Part shown: one piece after another, positions 33,699 through 40,543 of the stretch
Layout of the letters: every line of letters starts with the position of its first letter
How positions within the stretch are numbered: position 1 is the stretch's first letter
Assembly: GCA_017508895.1 (NCBI GenBank)
Contig: JAFWRA010000086.1
Location: 1 to 41,654, forward strand
Direction: 5' to 3'
Source: Bacteroidales bacterium
GTDB lineage: Bacteria; Bacteroidota; Bacteroidia; Bacteroidales; F082
DNA length: 41,654 nt
Position numbers and translations under genes: made by a program
The notes under the pieces: generated by a model
The model's input: only the letters and a program-made list of their open reading frames with translations
Databases searched by the model: none
What the model was told of the DNA's origin: nothing

Positions 33699-34754
33699 AT
33701 GTATATTGTAAACAAGATTGTAAATTTCTTAAACCGGAATGCCGAAGAGAATTATTGGCATAGTGATGATGTCGATAAGACAAAGCACCTTAATCTTCCT
33801 GAACTCACCTCGGAAGAATTTGCGTTGTTACAGGTAACATGGCCTTGTTTTAAGTTTGAAAAGAAAGACGTTTTGTTGGCAAGGCTATATAAAATGAAGA
33901 ATGGTTTCGACCCTTATTATATTAGTGTTGGCTATCATAGTATTATTATTAACAAGCAACTAAACCCTCGCAATCAAATCTGTTCTTTTGAAAACAAAGC
34001 ATTGATTGACATTTATTTACAAGAGATACCATTCCCACTTACATACATTAGGTGCATAAACAACAACCTTTACGACAAGGAAATGAATAAGATTTCATTT
34101 AAAGACTCTGTTCGGTTGTTAAAGGAGAAAAAACAGTTTGTTATAAAGCCTGCGTTAAACACCGTTCAAGGACGTGGTGTTAAAAAAATAGATTTACAAC
34201 AAGTTGATAATGCTTCAAAAGAATGGTTTAAAGATTTATATACTAATGCAACAGCTAATTTCATTATTCAAGAAATTGCCACACAACACCCAGATATAGC
34301 TCGTCTCAATCCTACATCGTTGAATTGCTGCCGTGTTACGTCGATTTATATTGGTGGAAAATACACAAGCGCAACTATGCTAAAAATCGGCAAACAAGGT
34401 TCAACCGTGGATAATTGGAGGAACAGTTATGTCGTAGGAATAAATAAGGAAGGTTTATTAAATGATATTGGATGGGATAATTCATTCAATCAAGTGACAA
34501 AAACGGATAACGGAATACAATTTAGCAGGATTAAATATCCTTGCTTTGGCGACATGGTTTCTTCCGTTGAATACTATCATAAGAAGTACTTTCCTCAATG
34601 TGCTGTTATCGGATGGGATGTTTTTGTTGACGCGAATAACAAGCCACGTGTTATTGAAGCGAATCTGACTATTCCTGGAATCACCGCTGCACAATTATGC
34701 TCAGGGCCATTTTTCAAAGATGTTCATGATGAAATAGTCAAGAGGATTCATTGA
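33699..34754 (+). CDS. Sugar-transfer-associated ATP-grasp protein, copy 3
   Basis: 351 residues, gap-free with copies 1 and 2. The motif series is intact (FVIKP, NFIIQE, LNPTSLNCCRVT, GWDVFVD, VIEAN). Its N-terminus is closest to copy 2 (DKTKHL-LPELTSEEF), whereas NKIVNFLN resembles copy 1, so either conversion between copies or stepwise duplication is possible. The last residues diverge (VKRIH instead of VKRLM). After its stop come a degenerate tRNA-Ser-like 3' end and an 18-bp perfect hairpin, which end the segment. Confidence 0.85.
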   Translation: MYIVNKIVNFLNRNAEENYWHSDDVDKTKHLNLPELTSEEFALLQVTWPCFKFEKKDVLLARLYKMKNGFDPYYISVGYHSIIINKQLNPRNQICSFENKALIDIYLQEIPFPLTYIRCINNNLYDKEMNKISFKDSVRLLKEKKQFVIKPALNTVQGRGVKKIDLQQVDNASKEWFKDLYTNATANFIIQEIATQHPDIARLNPTSLNCCRVTSIYIGGKYTSATMLKIGKQGSTVDNWRNSYVVGINKEGLLNDIGWDNSFNQVTKTDNGIQFSRIKYPCFGDMVSSVEYYHKKYFPQCAVIGWDVFVDANNKPRVIEANLTIPGITAAQLCSGPFFKDVHDEIVKRIH

Positions 34755-34781
34755 CAACAAGTTAAATGGGATTTGCATTTA

Positions 34782-34803
34782 GGAGTTCGAATTCTGTTCT
34801 CTC
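34782..34803 (+). repeat. Degenerate tRNA-Ser 3'-end copy (possible att site)
   Basis: GTTCGAAT, six variable bases, then CTCTCC: 17 of 20 positions match the T-loop to acceptor stem end of tRNA-Ser(CGA) at 31482-31501. With that tRNA it brackets the three ATP-grasp genes as a direct repeat, as attL/attR of a tRNA-targeting island would. No rest of a tRNA is present upstream and no integrase lies inside. Confidence 0.5.
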
Positions 34804-34809
34804 CAAATA

Positions 34810-34848
34810 CAGTTAGACCTCGGCATCTAAGATGCCGAGGTCTAACTG
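34810..34848. terminator. 18-bp perfect hairpin, terminator or dispersed palindrome
   Basis: CAGTTAGACCTCGGCATC (34810-34827), loop TAA, then its exact complement (34831-34848). It lies between the convergent ATP-grasp copy 3 and the DPP III-type gene. Neither side has a clear T-run, so it may be a dispersed palindromic unit rather than a classical terminator. Confidence 0.65.
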
Positions 34849-34868
34849 GTTAATAGCTTTATTCAGTA

Positions 34869-36911
34869 TTAATGTACTGCTTTCAAGAAACTATATTCCT
34901 TGCCATATTTCAAATGCTGCGCCACGAAATCGGAAGGATACTCGACCTTGTAGTCAACCACCTGACCGTTTTCCACTACAGGGACAATCTCAGGATTGAT
35001 GAAGCCACCGTAGGGCTTCAAACCTAAGGCATTGTATCGCTCCTTGACTTCCTTGTGCAGCTCAGGGTCGACCTTCACGGCATATTTTTCCACGATGGCC
35101 TTACCTGCGGCATAGTCGCCTTCACTCTTGATGCGCTGGATTTCGGCCAACAATTCGCCAAACAATCCTCGCAATGCCTCAAAGTCGTTGATAACGAAAT
35201 AGGTCTTACCATTCTCCACCTTCTTTTCGATGACATTGGCCTCCTTGCCGTGTTCGTAGCACCACTCTGAAACGAGCTTGCGGTTCTGCATGTGTGCCTC
35301 GGTGACATCCTTGCCCAGCTCAACGCGGGCAAGCTGCGACATCATGCCGTTGCGGATATAGGAACAATACTCGGCCTTGAAAGCCTCTGCATCAGGCATG
35401 ATGCCCAACTCGACCATCTTTGAGTCGGCTATATAATACAAACCAAACAAATCGGCACGAGCTTCCTCCAATGTCGAACTGTATTCCTTCAAGGCTCCAG
35501 GTGGAGTGTCAGGGAGCAGTTTTCCCGAACCATGGCCCAAACACTCATGCAAGTTGGTGTGAACCACAGACGCATCGGGACCGTATTTCTTGCAAAAAGC
35601 GACCTCCTCCTCTGAATAGGCAAACTCCTTTAACCCACTCTTTGGGTTCTCATCTGCTGCCTTGTCGTAGGCTTCCATCAGGTTGGTGATGGTCACCGAC
35701 TTGGAGCCGTATTCCTTGCGAATCCAGTCGGCATTGGGCAGGTTGATGCCAATCGGAGGGGATGGGAAACAGTCGCCACCCAGCGTAGTGACGATGATAC
35801 TCTTGGCCGAGACGCCTTTACATTCCTCTTTCTTGAAACGCGGGTCAACAGGCGAGTGATCCTCAAACCATTGCGCATTCTCACTGATGGTGTTGGAACG
35901 TACTGTAGCCTCTAGGTCTTTGTAATCGACGATAGCTTCCCAAGTGGCCTTCATACCCATCGGGTCGCTATAGTCTTCAATGAAGCCGTTCACAAAATCG
36001 ATGTGCGAAACAGAATCCTGCACCCACGCGATATTGTATTCGTCCCAGGTCTTCAGGTCGCCCGTGGTGTAATAGTCGATGAGCTTCTGTGTATAGTTAC
36101 GTTGGTTGTCATTCTCCGCCACCTCATTGGCCTTCTTCAGCCAGCCGATGATAGCCTTGATGGCTTCACCGTATAGACCGTCTGCTTTGTACATCTCTTC
36201 ATAAATCTTGCCATCTTTTTTCACTAGCTTGGAATTCAATCCATAGCTGATTGGCGTGGCGTCATTAGGCTTGCGCATCTTGTTGTAGAAGGCTTCCACA
36301 TCCGCCTTCTTGATATCACCCTCATAGAAGTTCACCGCCGAGTTGACGATGATGTCGTCCTCGCTGCTGCGGCGCACCTTGTAAAGTTCTTTGTCGAAGA
36401 CCACAGGTGTCAGGAATACGATGAAGTCTTCCACCGTTTCGCCTTCGTTAAGCGGCAGCAAGTTGGCGTCGCAACCCTTAATCAAGTCTGCAAAATAAGC
36501 TTCGCTGACCTCGGGGAAGAACTTATCCTCAGCATAGTGATGATGGATGCCATTGCTAAAGAAAATGCGTTTGGCATACACCAAGAAATTCTGGAAATCA
36601 GCACATTCGCGGTCGCCTTGATACGAATTCAACACGGCCTCAATGGTCTTACGGATCACCAAGTTATACTTGAAGTTCTGGTCGAAAAGGATGTCGCGAC
36701 CGCATTTGGCCGCCTCGCCAAGATAATAAAGGTAACGCTTCTTCTGCAGCGTCAACTGGTCCCATTCCGGCACCTGATAACGCATGATCCTCAAATCGGC
36801 GAACTCGTCCACCAAATACTTGAATTCCACTTTTGGCTGGGAAGGTTCGGCGACTTCTTCCTGTTTTGGAGCACAGTCCACCAAATCGGCAGCCATTCCA
36901 ATGCCAATCAT
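34869..36911 (-). CDS. Dipeptidyl-peptidase III-type metallopeptidase (M49)
   Basis: 680 residues, near the 675 of the Bacteroides thetaiotaomicron enzyme. The zinc motif HECLGH is at 455-460, followed by GSGKLLPD, and the third ligand is in EEARAD about 30 residues later; both are M49 hallmarks. It releases dipeptides from peptide N-termini. The N-terminus is odd: IGIGMAADLVDCAPKQEE looks like the end of a lipoprotein signal (hydrophobic run, Cys, then a P/E-rich linker), but it is short, lacks the basic start, and carries two Asp residues. An in-frame TAG lies two codons upstream. The protein may thus have become cytoplasmic, or the signal may be damaged. Confidence 0.9.
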   Translation of the reverse strand: MIGIGMAADLVDCAPKQEEVAEPSQPKVEFKYLVDEFADLRIMRYQVPEWDQLTLQKKRYLYYLGEAAKCGRDILFDQNFKYNLVIRKTIEAVLNSYQGDRECADFQNFLVYAKRIFFSNGIHHHYAEDKFFPEVSEAYFADLIKGCDANLLPLNEGETVEDFIVFLTPVVFDKELYKVRRSSEDDIIVNSAVNFYEGDIKKADVEAFYNKMRKPNDATPISYGLNSKLVKKDGKIYEEMYKADGLYGEAIKAIIGWLKKANEVAENDNQRNYTQKLIDYYTTGDLKTWDEYNIAWVQDSVSHIDFVNGFIEDYSDPMGMKATWEAIVDYKDLEATVRSNTISENAQWFEDHSPVDPRFKKEECKGVSAKSIIVTTLGGDCFPSPPIGINLPNADWIRKEYGSKSVTITNLMEAYDKAADENPKSGLKEFAYSEEEVAFCKKYGPDASVVHTNLHECLGHGSGKLLPDTPPGALKEYSSTLEEARADLFGLYYIADSKMVELGIMPDAEAFKAEYCSYIRNGMMSQLARVELGKDVTEAHMQNRKLVSEWCYEHGKEANVIEKKVENGKTYFVINDFEALRGLFGELLAEIQRIKSEGDYAAGKAIVEKYAVKVDPELHKEVKERYNALGLKPYGGFINPEIVPVVENGQVVDYKVEYPSDFVAQHLKYGKEYSFLKAVH

Positions 36912-36949
36912 AAGCTATTCTTTAATTTGATTTTTCTATTCAAAAACGG

Positions 36950-37699
36950 TTAATACTTATACCTGACCGAGACCTCAGATAAGAAATCGTGTTTCTTGTA
37001 GTTTTCGGCAGGGACTCGGCTGCGGTACTCATAGGAGAATGCAACGTCGAGAAAGAGCTTTCGGGTGATTTGGGTTTGCAGCTTGATGTTGCTGTTGATG
37101 ATGTAATCGTCGAAATCGAGCACCGAAGGCTGATAGAAGAAAGTGTATAACAATGTGAGATTCTCAGCTAGTTTTTGCTTGACTTTGGGGCGGATTGAGA
37201 TGCGGTAGTTGTTGTTGGGTAGATGGGTATCATCAGTAAAGTCGGCCCAATCGTAAACGAAGGCGGCGCTGATGGAATAGTCGCACAATCTAGGGATGGT
37301 ATAGATACGGTATTTCATTCCAACAAGACCACTCAGCCTAAGGTCGTAGCCTTTGTATTTGTTGGTGAGCATCTCGCAAGCTAAGAACGGAGAGTATTTG
37401 TCGTGCTGGAACAAGTCAATCTTCACACCACCATTGACCTCAAAATTGGTCTCTTTCCAATGCTTGTCTCCGCCACTCTTGTCGATAAGCGAACTATAAA
37501 GCAACTTGTAATGGGCGTCGAAGGCAATCAGGCTATCGTTTCGTTCGACGGCACCATCGTTGCTGATGTTGCAGTTGTTGACGTTGCCTGCATTCAATGA
37601 GGCGCCGAGACCAAAATTGTAATGCCATTTGTTCTGGGCATTTGCGCATACTACGCAAAAAACCAATAGTGTAAGAAGACAAAACCGCAATTTATTCAT
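36950..37699 (-). CDS. DUF481/YdiY-like outer-membrane protein
   Basis: 249 residues with a signal peptide (MNKLRFCLLTLLVFCVVCANAQ). The mature part alternates charged turns and amphipathic strands: WHYNFGLGASLNAGNVNNCN at the start, KETNFEVNGGVKIDLFQHDKY in the middle and LFLDVAFSYEYRSRVPAENY near the end, closing VSVRYKY. The NAGNVN opening and the 'vesicle of strands' pattern match DUF481 (YdiY, salt-induced outer-membrane protein). The function is unknown. It lies 38 bases upstream of the peptidase gene on the same strand and 26 bases after the esterase gene, so the three may share a transcript. Confidence 0.72.
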   Translation of the reverse strand: MNKLRFCLLTLLVFCVVCANAQNKWHYNFGLGASLNAGNVNNCNISNDGAVERNDSLIAFDAHYKLLYSSLIDKSGGDKHWKETNFEVNGGVKIDLFQHDKYSPFLACEMLTNKYKGYDLRLSGLVGMKYRIYTIPRLCDYSISAAFVYDWADFTDDTHLPNNNYRISIRPKVKQKLAENLTLLYTFFYQPSVLDFDDYIINSNIKLQTQITRKLFLDVAFSYEYRSRVPAENYKKHDFLSEVSVRYKY

Positions 37700-37725
37700 T
37701 TCTATGTGATTAAATAAAAAATGGT

Positions 37726-38643
37726 TTATTTGTACAAATCCTTTGGCGAATAAAAGTCGTAGGGCGGCATCGTTGTAGGGTCAAGGTTCGTGTAAGTGCC
37801 GTCCACTTGGAGTTTCTCCTTTCCATAGATATAATGGCGACAGAACCACACTAGGTCATCAACTGTCAGTGGACCACCCGCAGCCACACTGTGGCCATAG
37901 CCCTCGAAACGACGGGCAAAATAAGGATAGTCATACTTCTCGAAGCGCTTCACCAAAGCATCAGTCCCGAAAAAGCCCACATTGAAGAAGCTTATCCCCT
38001 TGTATGACACCAAGTTATCCATCGTTCCGTGGAACATCATGGTCGGGGCTGGCTCACGGTTGCGATATTGCACCTTACCTTCATGCGAGAATATGGCACC
38101 TGCATACGAGACCACACCTGCCAAGCGGAAGTCTTCAGGAAGGATGTCCGAATTGAGAAATCCGTTGCACATCGCGTAGTCCACCTGCAAAGAGGTGATG
38201 GCACCCGCACTTGAACCAATCATCACGATGTAATCCTTGTTGACTTTCAGCTCTTTGGCATGTTCAAGCAGATAATGCAAAGCCGAAATGGCATCTTCCG
38301 TAGCCATGTAAACCGCTTTCTCCACAGGATCAGTGTTGAGGACGCCAATGTTTTTGGCTCTAATGAGGCCTAGTCGATAATCAATTGAGGCCACCATGAA
38401 GCCTTTTTCGACAAGCTGCTTGAAATAGGCTTTTTCCCATTTACCATCACGATGTCCCCCGATGAAACCGCCTCCAAAGACATAGACCAAACAGATGGTG
38501 CTGTCGTTGACATGTTCCGGAGTATAGAAATCAAGATAAAGCTGGAGCGTGTCGCGCTCAGCGTATTGATAGGTTTTCATGTCCTGGCCAAAGGCCGTCA
38601 TGCCCGCTAGGAAAATTGCTAAGAGTAAGATTATTCTTTTCAT
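37726..38643 (-). CDS. Exported alpha/beta-hydrolase (carboxylesterase-like)
   Basis: 305 residues from the start at 38643, where the signal peptide MKRIILLLAIFLAGMTAFGQ begins. The in-frame reading from 38709 runs through an intergenic repeat and is rejected. The fold motifs are an oxyanion region FGGGFIGG (in place of HGGG), the nucleophile elbow GSSAGA (Ser), an acid-loop HGTMDN and the catalytic His in GYGHSVA. Similar to BD-FAE/lipase-like feruloyl or acetyl esterases. The natural ester is not known. It is the first gene before the DUF481-like and DPP III-type genes on the minus strand. Confidence 0.85.
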   Translation of the reverse strand: MKRIILLLAIFLAGMTAFGQDMKTYQYAERDTLQLYLDFYTPEHVNDSTICLVYVFGGGFIGGHRDGKWEKAYFKQLVEKGFMVASIDYRLGLIRAKNIGVLNTDPVEKAVYMATEDAISALHYLLEHAKELKVNKDYIVMIGSSAGAITSLQVDYAMCNGFLNSDILPEDFRLAGVVSYAGAIFSHEGKVQYRNREPAPTMMFHGTMDNLVSYKGISFFNVGFFGTDALVKRFEKYDYPYFARRFEGYGHSVAAGGPLTVDDLVWFCRHYIYGKEKLQVDGTYTNLDPTTMPPYDFYSPKDLYK

Positions 38644-38654
38644 GGTTGTGTTTT

Positions 38655-38725
38655 TGACTATGGCCAATGGCTTATGACTTTGGCCTGCTTTAACTGGGAG
38701 GCAGGCCATAGGCCATAGGCTATCG
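38655..38725. repeat. Word-like palindromic repeat (GGCCATAGGCCATAGGC)
   Basis: TGGCCTGC (38681-38688) pairs with GCAGGCCA (38701-38708), flanked by further shuffled words CTATGGCCAATGGC and CATAGGCCATAGGCTAT. It fills the whole gap between lpxD and the esterase gene. Confidence 0.7.
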
Positions 38726-39667
38726 TTATGATTGATGCGTTTTATAGTATTCTTTCAAGAACTCAGGCAATTGGCGCAGGGCAGCCTGTTCGCGCCATTG
38801 CTTCCGCACCTCCTGGGCAGGTACACCGAAGACGGCCTTGCCCGGCTCAATATTCTTGTCGACAGCGGAAGTGGCCAACACCACCGCGCCTGTTCCGATG
38901 ACCAAATCCTTGTTGATGCACACACGGCCCCAAAGGATGACATCGTCTTCGATGCGGGTCACACCGGCAATGGCGGCATGGGCACCAATGAGGCAGTTGT
39001 GGCCAATGTAGCTGTCGTGACCGATTTGGCAGTGGTTGTCGAGTTTGGTACCGATCTCGATGATGGTGTCCGAAGTAACGCCTCGGTCGATGCTGCACAA
39101 GGCGCCAATTTCCACGTCATCGGCGATGACCACACGACCGAAAGACTCAAACTTCTTGAAGCCCTCATTACGGCGTTGGAAGTAATAGCCGTCGGCCCCA
39201 ATGACGCTGCCCGAGTGGATGATGACGTTGTCGCCAATCACACAGTGGTCATAGATGGTCACGTTGGGATGGATGAGGCAGTTTTTGCCAATAACGGTAT
39301 GATGTCCGACGAATGATCCTGGCATGATGAGAGTCCCCTCGCCTATCTGTGCCGATTCGCTGATAGGCTGCGTTTGTGGCTCGAAGGGACGGAAATGCCG
39401 CATGATACGGATGAAGGCATCGAACGGGTCGTCATGGAGCAACAAGGCTTTGCCTTCGGGACACTCCACTTCCTTATTAATAAGCACCACCGTAGCGGCC
39501 GAGTTGAGGGCCTTGGCATAATATTTCGGGTGGTCGACGAAGGTGATGTCGCCCGCTTCCACCTTATGGATTTCGTTCAAGCCCGTAATGGGAAAATTGG
39601 CTGGGCCAACATATTTAGCGTCAATAAGTTCCGCGATAGTTTTCAGGGTAGTTTTCTTTATTTTCAT
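38726..39667 (-). CDS. lpxD: UDP-3-O-acylglucosamine N-acyltransferase (LpxD)
   Basis: 313 residues from the ATG at 39667 (MKIKKTTLKTIAELIDAKYV); the in-frame Met at 39703 lies upstream of the promoter. The N-terminal uridine-binding domain (FVDHPKYYAKAL, then AATVVLINKEV) precedes a left-handed beta helix of hexapeptide repeats (IGEGTLIMPG, IGKNCLIHPN, IGDNVIIHSG). The catalytic His region is LDNHCQIGHDSYIGHNC. It adds a hydroxy-fatty acid to the lipid A precursor. It is shorter than the usual 340 or so residues, and Bacteroidota often have a second LpxD-like copy beside efp, so this may be that paralogue. Promoter TATCTTTG at 39700-39693. Confidence 0.9.
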   Translation of the reverse strand: MKIKKTTLKTIAELIDAKYVGPANFPITGLNEIHKVEAGDITFVDHPKYYAKALNSAATVVLINKEVECPEGKALLLHDDPFDAFIRIMRHFRPFEPQTQPISESAQIGEGTLIMPGSFVGHHTVIGKNCLIHPNVTIYDHCVIGDNVIIHSGSVIGADGYYFQRRNEGFKKFESFGRVVIADDVEIGALCSIDRGVTSDTIIEIGTKLDNHCQIGHDSYIGHNCLIGAHAAIAGVTRIEDDVILWGRVCINKDLVIGTGAVVLATSAVDKNIEPGKAVFGVPAQEVRKQWREQAALRQLPEFLKEYYKTHQS

Positions 39668-39692
39668 CGAAAGAAGTTTATAGAATGAAGCG

Positions 39693-39700
39693 CAAAGATA
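39693..39700 (-). promoter_or_regulatory. -7 element of the lpxD promoter
   Basis: Minus-strand TATCTTTG, 25 bases before the start at 39667. It directly follows the T-tract of the efp terminator, as at ychF. Confidence 0.65.
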
Positions 39701-39701
39701 C

Positions 39702-39735
39702 AAAAAAAGCGCAAAGTCAATGACTCTGCGCTTAA
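39702..39735 (-). terminator. Rho-independent terminator after efp
   Basis: On the minus strand a 13-bp stem (AAGCGCA-AGTCA with one mismatch) is followed by a run of seven T residues, which leads straight into the TATCTTTG of lpxD. Confidence 0.8.
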
Positions 39736-39753
39736 TTTATGCCATGCTTTTTA

Positions 39754-40317
39754 TCAGGCCTTCACACGCTCGCAATACTCACCCGTGCGGGTGTCGACAC
39801 GAATCATATCGTCGGTGTTGATGAATAGTGGCACGCGGACCATAGCGCCCGTCTCGACGGTGGCTTCCTTCAAGGCGTTGGTGGCGGTGTTACCCTTCTC
39901 ACCAGGCTCGGTATAAGTCACTTGCAACACAGTCTTCACCGGCATTTCGGCGAAGAGGATAGTCTCTGTGCTGGCATCGACGACGACGTCAACGATATCA
40001 TTCTCTTTCATGAACTTCACGCCCGTGATGTTGTCGCCAGCGATCGGAATCTGGTCGTAGGTCTCGGTGTGCATGAAGATATAGTCTTCACCTTCCTTGT
40101 AGAGATACTGATAAGGACGATGTTCAACGCGGACATCCTCAAGCTTCACGCCAATGTCGAAACGCTTTTCCAAAACGTTGCCGGTCAGCACGTCCTTCAG
40201 TTTGATACGCATGATAGTGTTGCCCTTGCCAGGCTTAACGTGTTGGAAGTCAATGCAGAAATAAATCTTTCCATCCAAACGGACAGCGCTTCCAATCTTA
40301 ACATCTTGACTTAACAT
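39754..40317 (-). CDS. efp: Elongation factor P
   Basis: 187 residues, three beta-barrel domains. It relieves ribosome stalling at polyproline. The tip lysine loop of domain I is VKPGKGNT, followed by the typical RIKLKDVLTGNVLEKRF and VEHRPYQYLYKEGEDYIFMHTETYDQI. Domain III has the signature GNTATNALKEATVETGAMVRVPLFI. No lysylation/rhamnosylation enzyme gene is nearby. Promoter TATCTTTG at 40402-40395 abuts a tandem repeat array; the leader of about 70 bases consists of an AT word-like repeat. It ends at the hairpin 39702-39735. Confidence 0.97.
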   Translation of the reverse strand: MLSQDVKIGSAVRLDGKIYFCIDFQHVKPGKGNTIMRIKLKDVLTGNVLEKRFDIGVKLEDVRVEHRPYQYLYKEGEDYIFMHTETYDQIPIAGDNITGVKFMKENDIVDVVVDASTETILFAEMPVKTVLQVTYTEPGEKGNTATNALKEATVETGAMVRVPLFINTDDMIRVDTRTGEYCERVKA

Positions 40318-40327
40318 AGTATTCTGT

Positions 40328-40370
40328 GATTTAATGATTTAAAATTCAAAGATTTAAGATTCAAAATTCC
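40328..40370. repeat. Word-like AT repeat in the efp leader
   Basis: GATTTAATGATTTAAAATTCAAAGATTTAAGATTCAAAATTCC: overlapping GATTTAA/GATTCAAA words, the inverse of those at 11118-11145. If the promoter at 40402 is used, this is transcribed as part of the efp 5' leader. Confidence 0.55.
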
Positions 40371-40394
40371 TTCCACATTATAGGAATGAAGCTG

Positions 40395-40402
40395 CAAAGA
40401 TA
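40395..40402 (-). promoter_or_regulatory. -7 element of the efp promoter
   Basis: Minus-strand TATCTTTG, 77 bases before the efp start, directly next to the first unit of the tandem array 40402-40531. Confidence 0.55.
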
Positions 40403-40531
40403 CACTTTTTCAAGGGACTTTTGCAAGTATTTTGACACTTTTTCAAGGGACTTTTTGAAAACCCGACATTTTTTCAAGGGACTTTTTGGCAATCCTGAAC
40501 ACTTTTTCAAGGGAGTTTTGCAAAAGTCAGA
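40402..40531. repeat. Four tandem units of 31-33 bp upstream of efp
   Basis: Units begin at 40402, 40435, 40466 and 40499 and share the core ACACTTTTTCAAGGGACTTTT (one or two changes per unit); the last 10-12 bases of each vary. On the minus strand the cores read AAAAGTCCCTTGAAAAAGTGT and end at the efp promoter. The array starts 13 bases past the stop of the FISUMP-like gene. Confidence 0.85.
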
Positions 40532-40543
40532 ACATTTACTCCT

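Noticed and set aside
34755..34803. A third, complete tRNA-Ser at the end of the ATP-grasp array
   Set aside because: Only the T-loop and 3' acceptor strand resemble a tRNA. No matching 5' acceptor strand or anticodon arm exists upstream.
31503..34868. Active integrative element with its own integrase
   Set aside because: The only coding sequences between the tRNA genes and the far boundary are the three ATP-grasp genes.
40402..40531. CRISPR-like pattern of repeated units with variable tails upstream of efp
   Set aside because: The conserved cores are about 21 bases and the variable parts only 10-12, there are just four units with imperfect cores, and no cas genes are near. A tandem repeat fits better.
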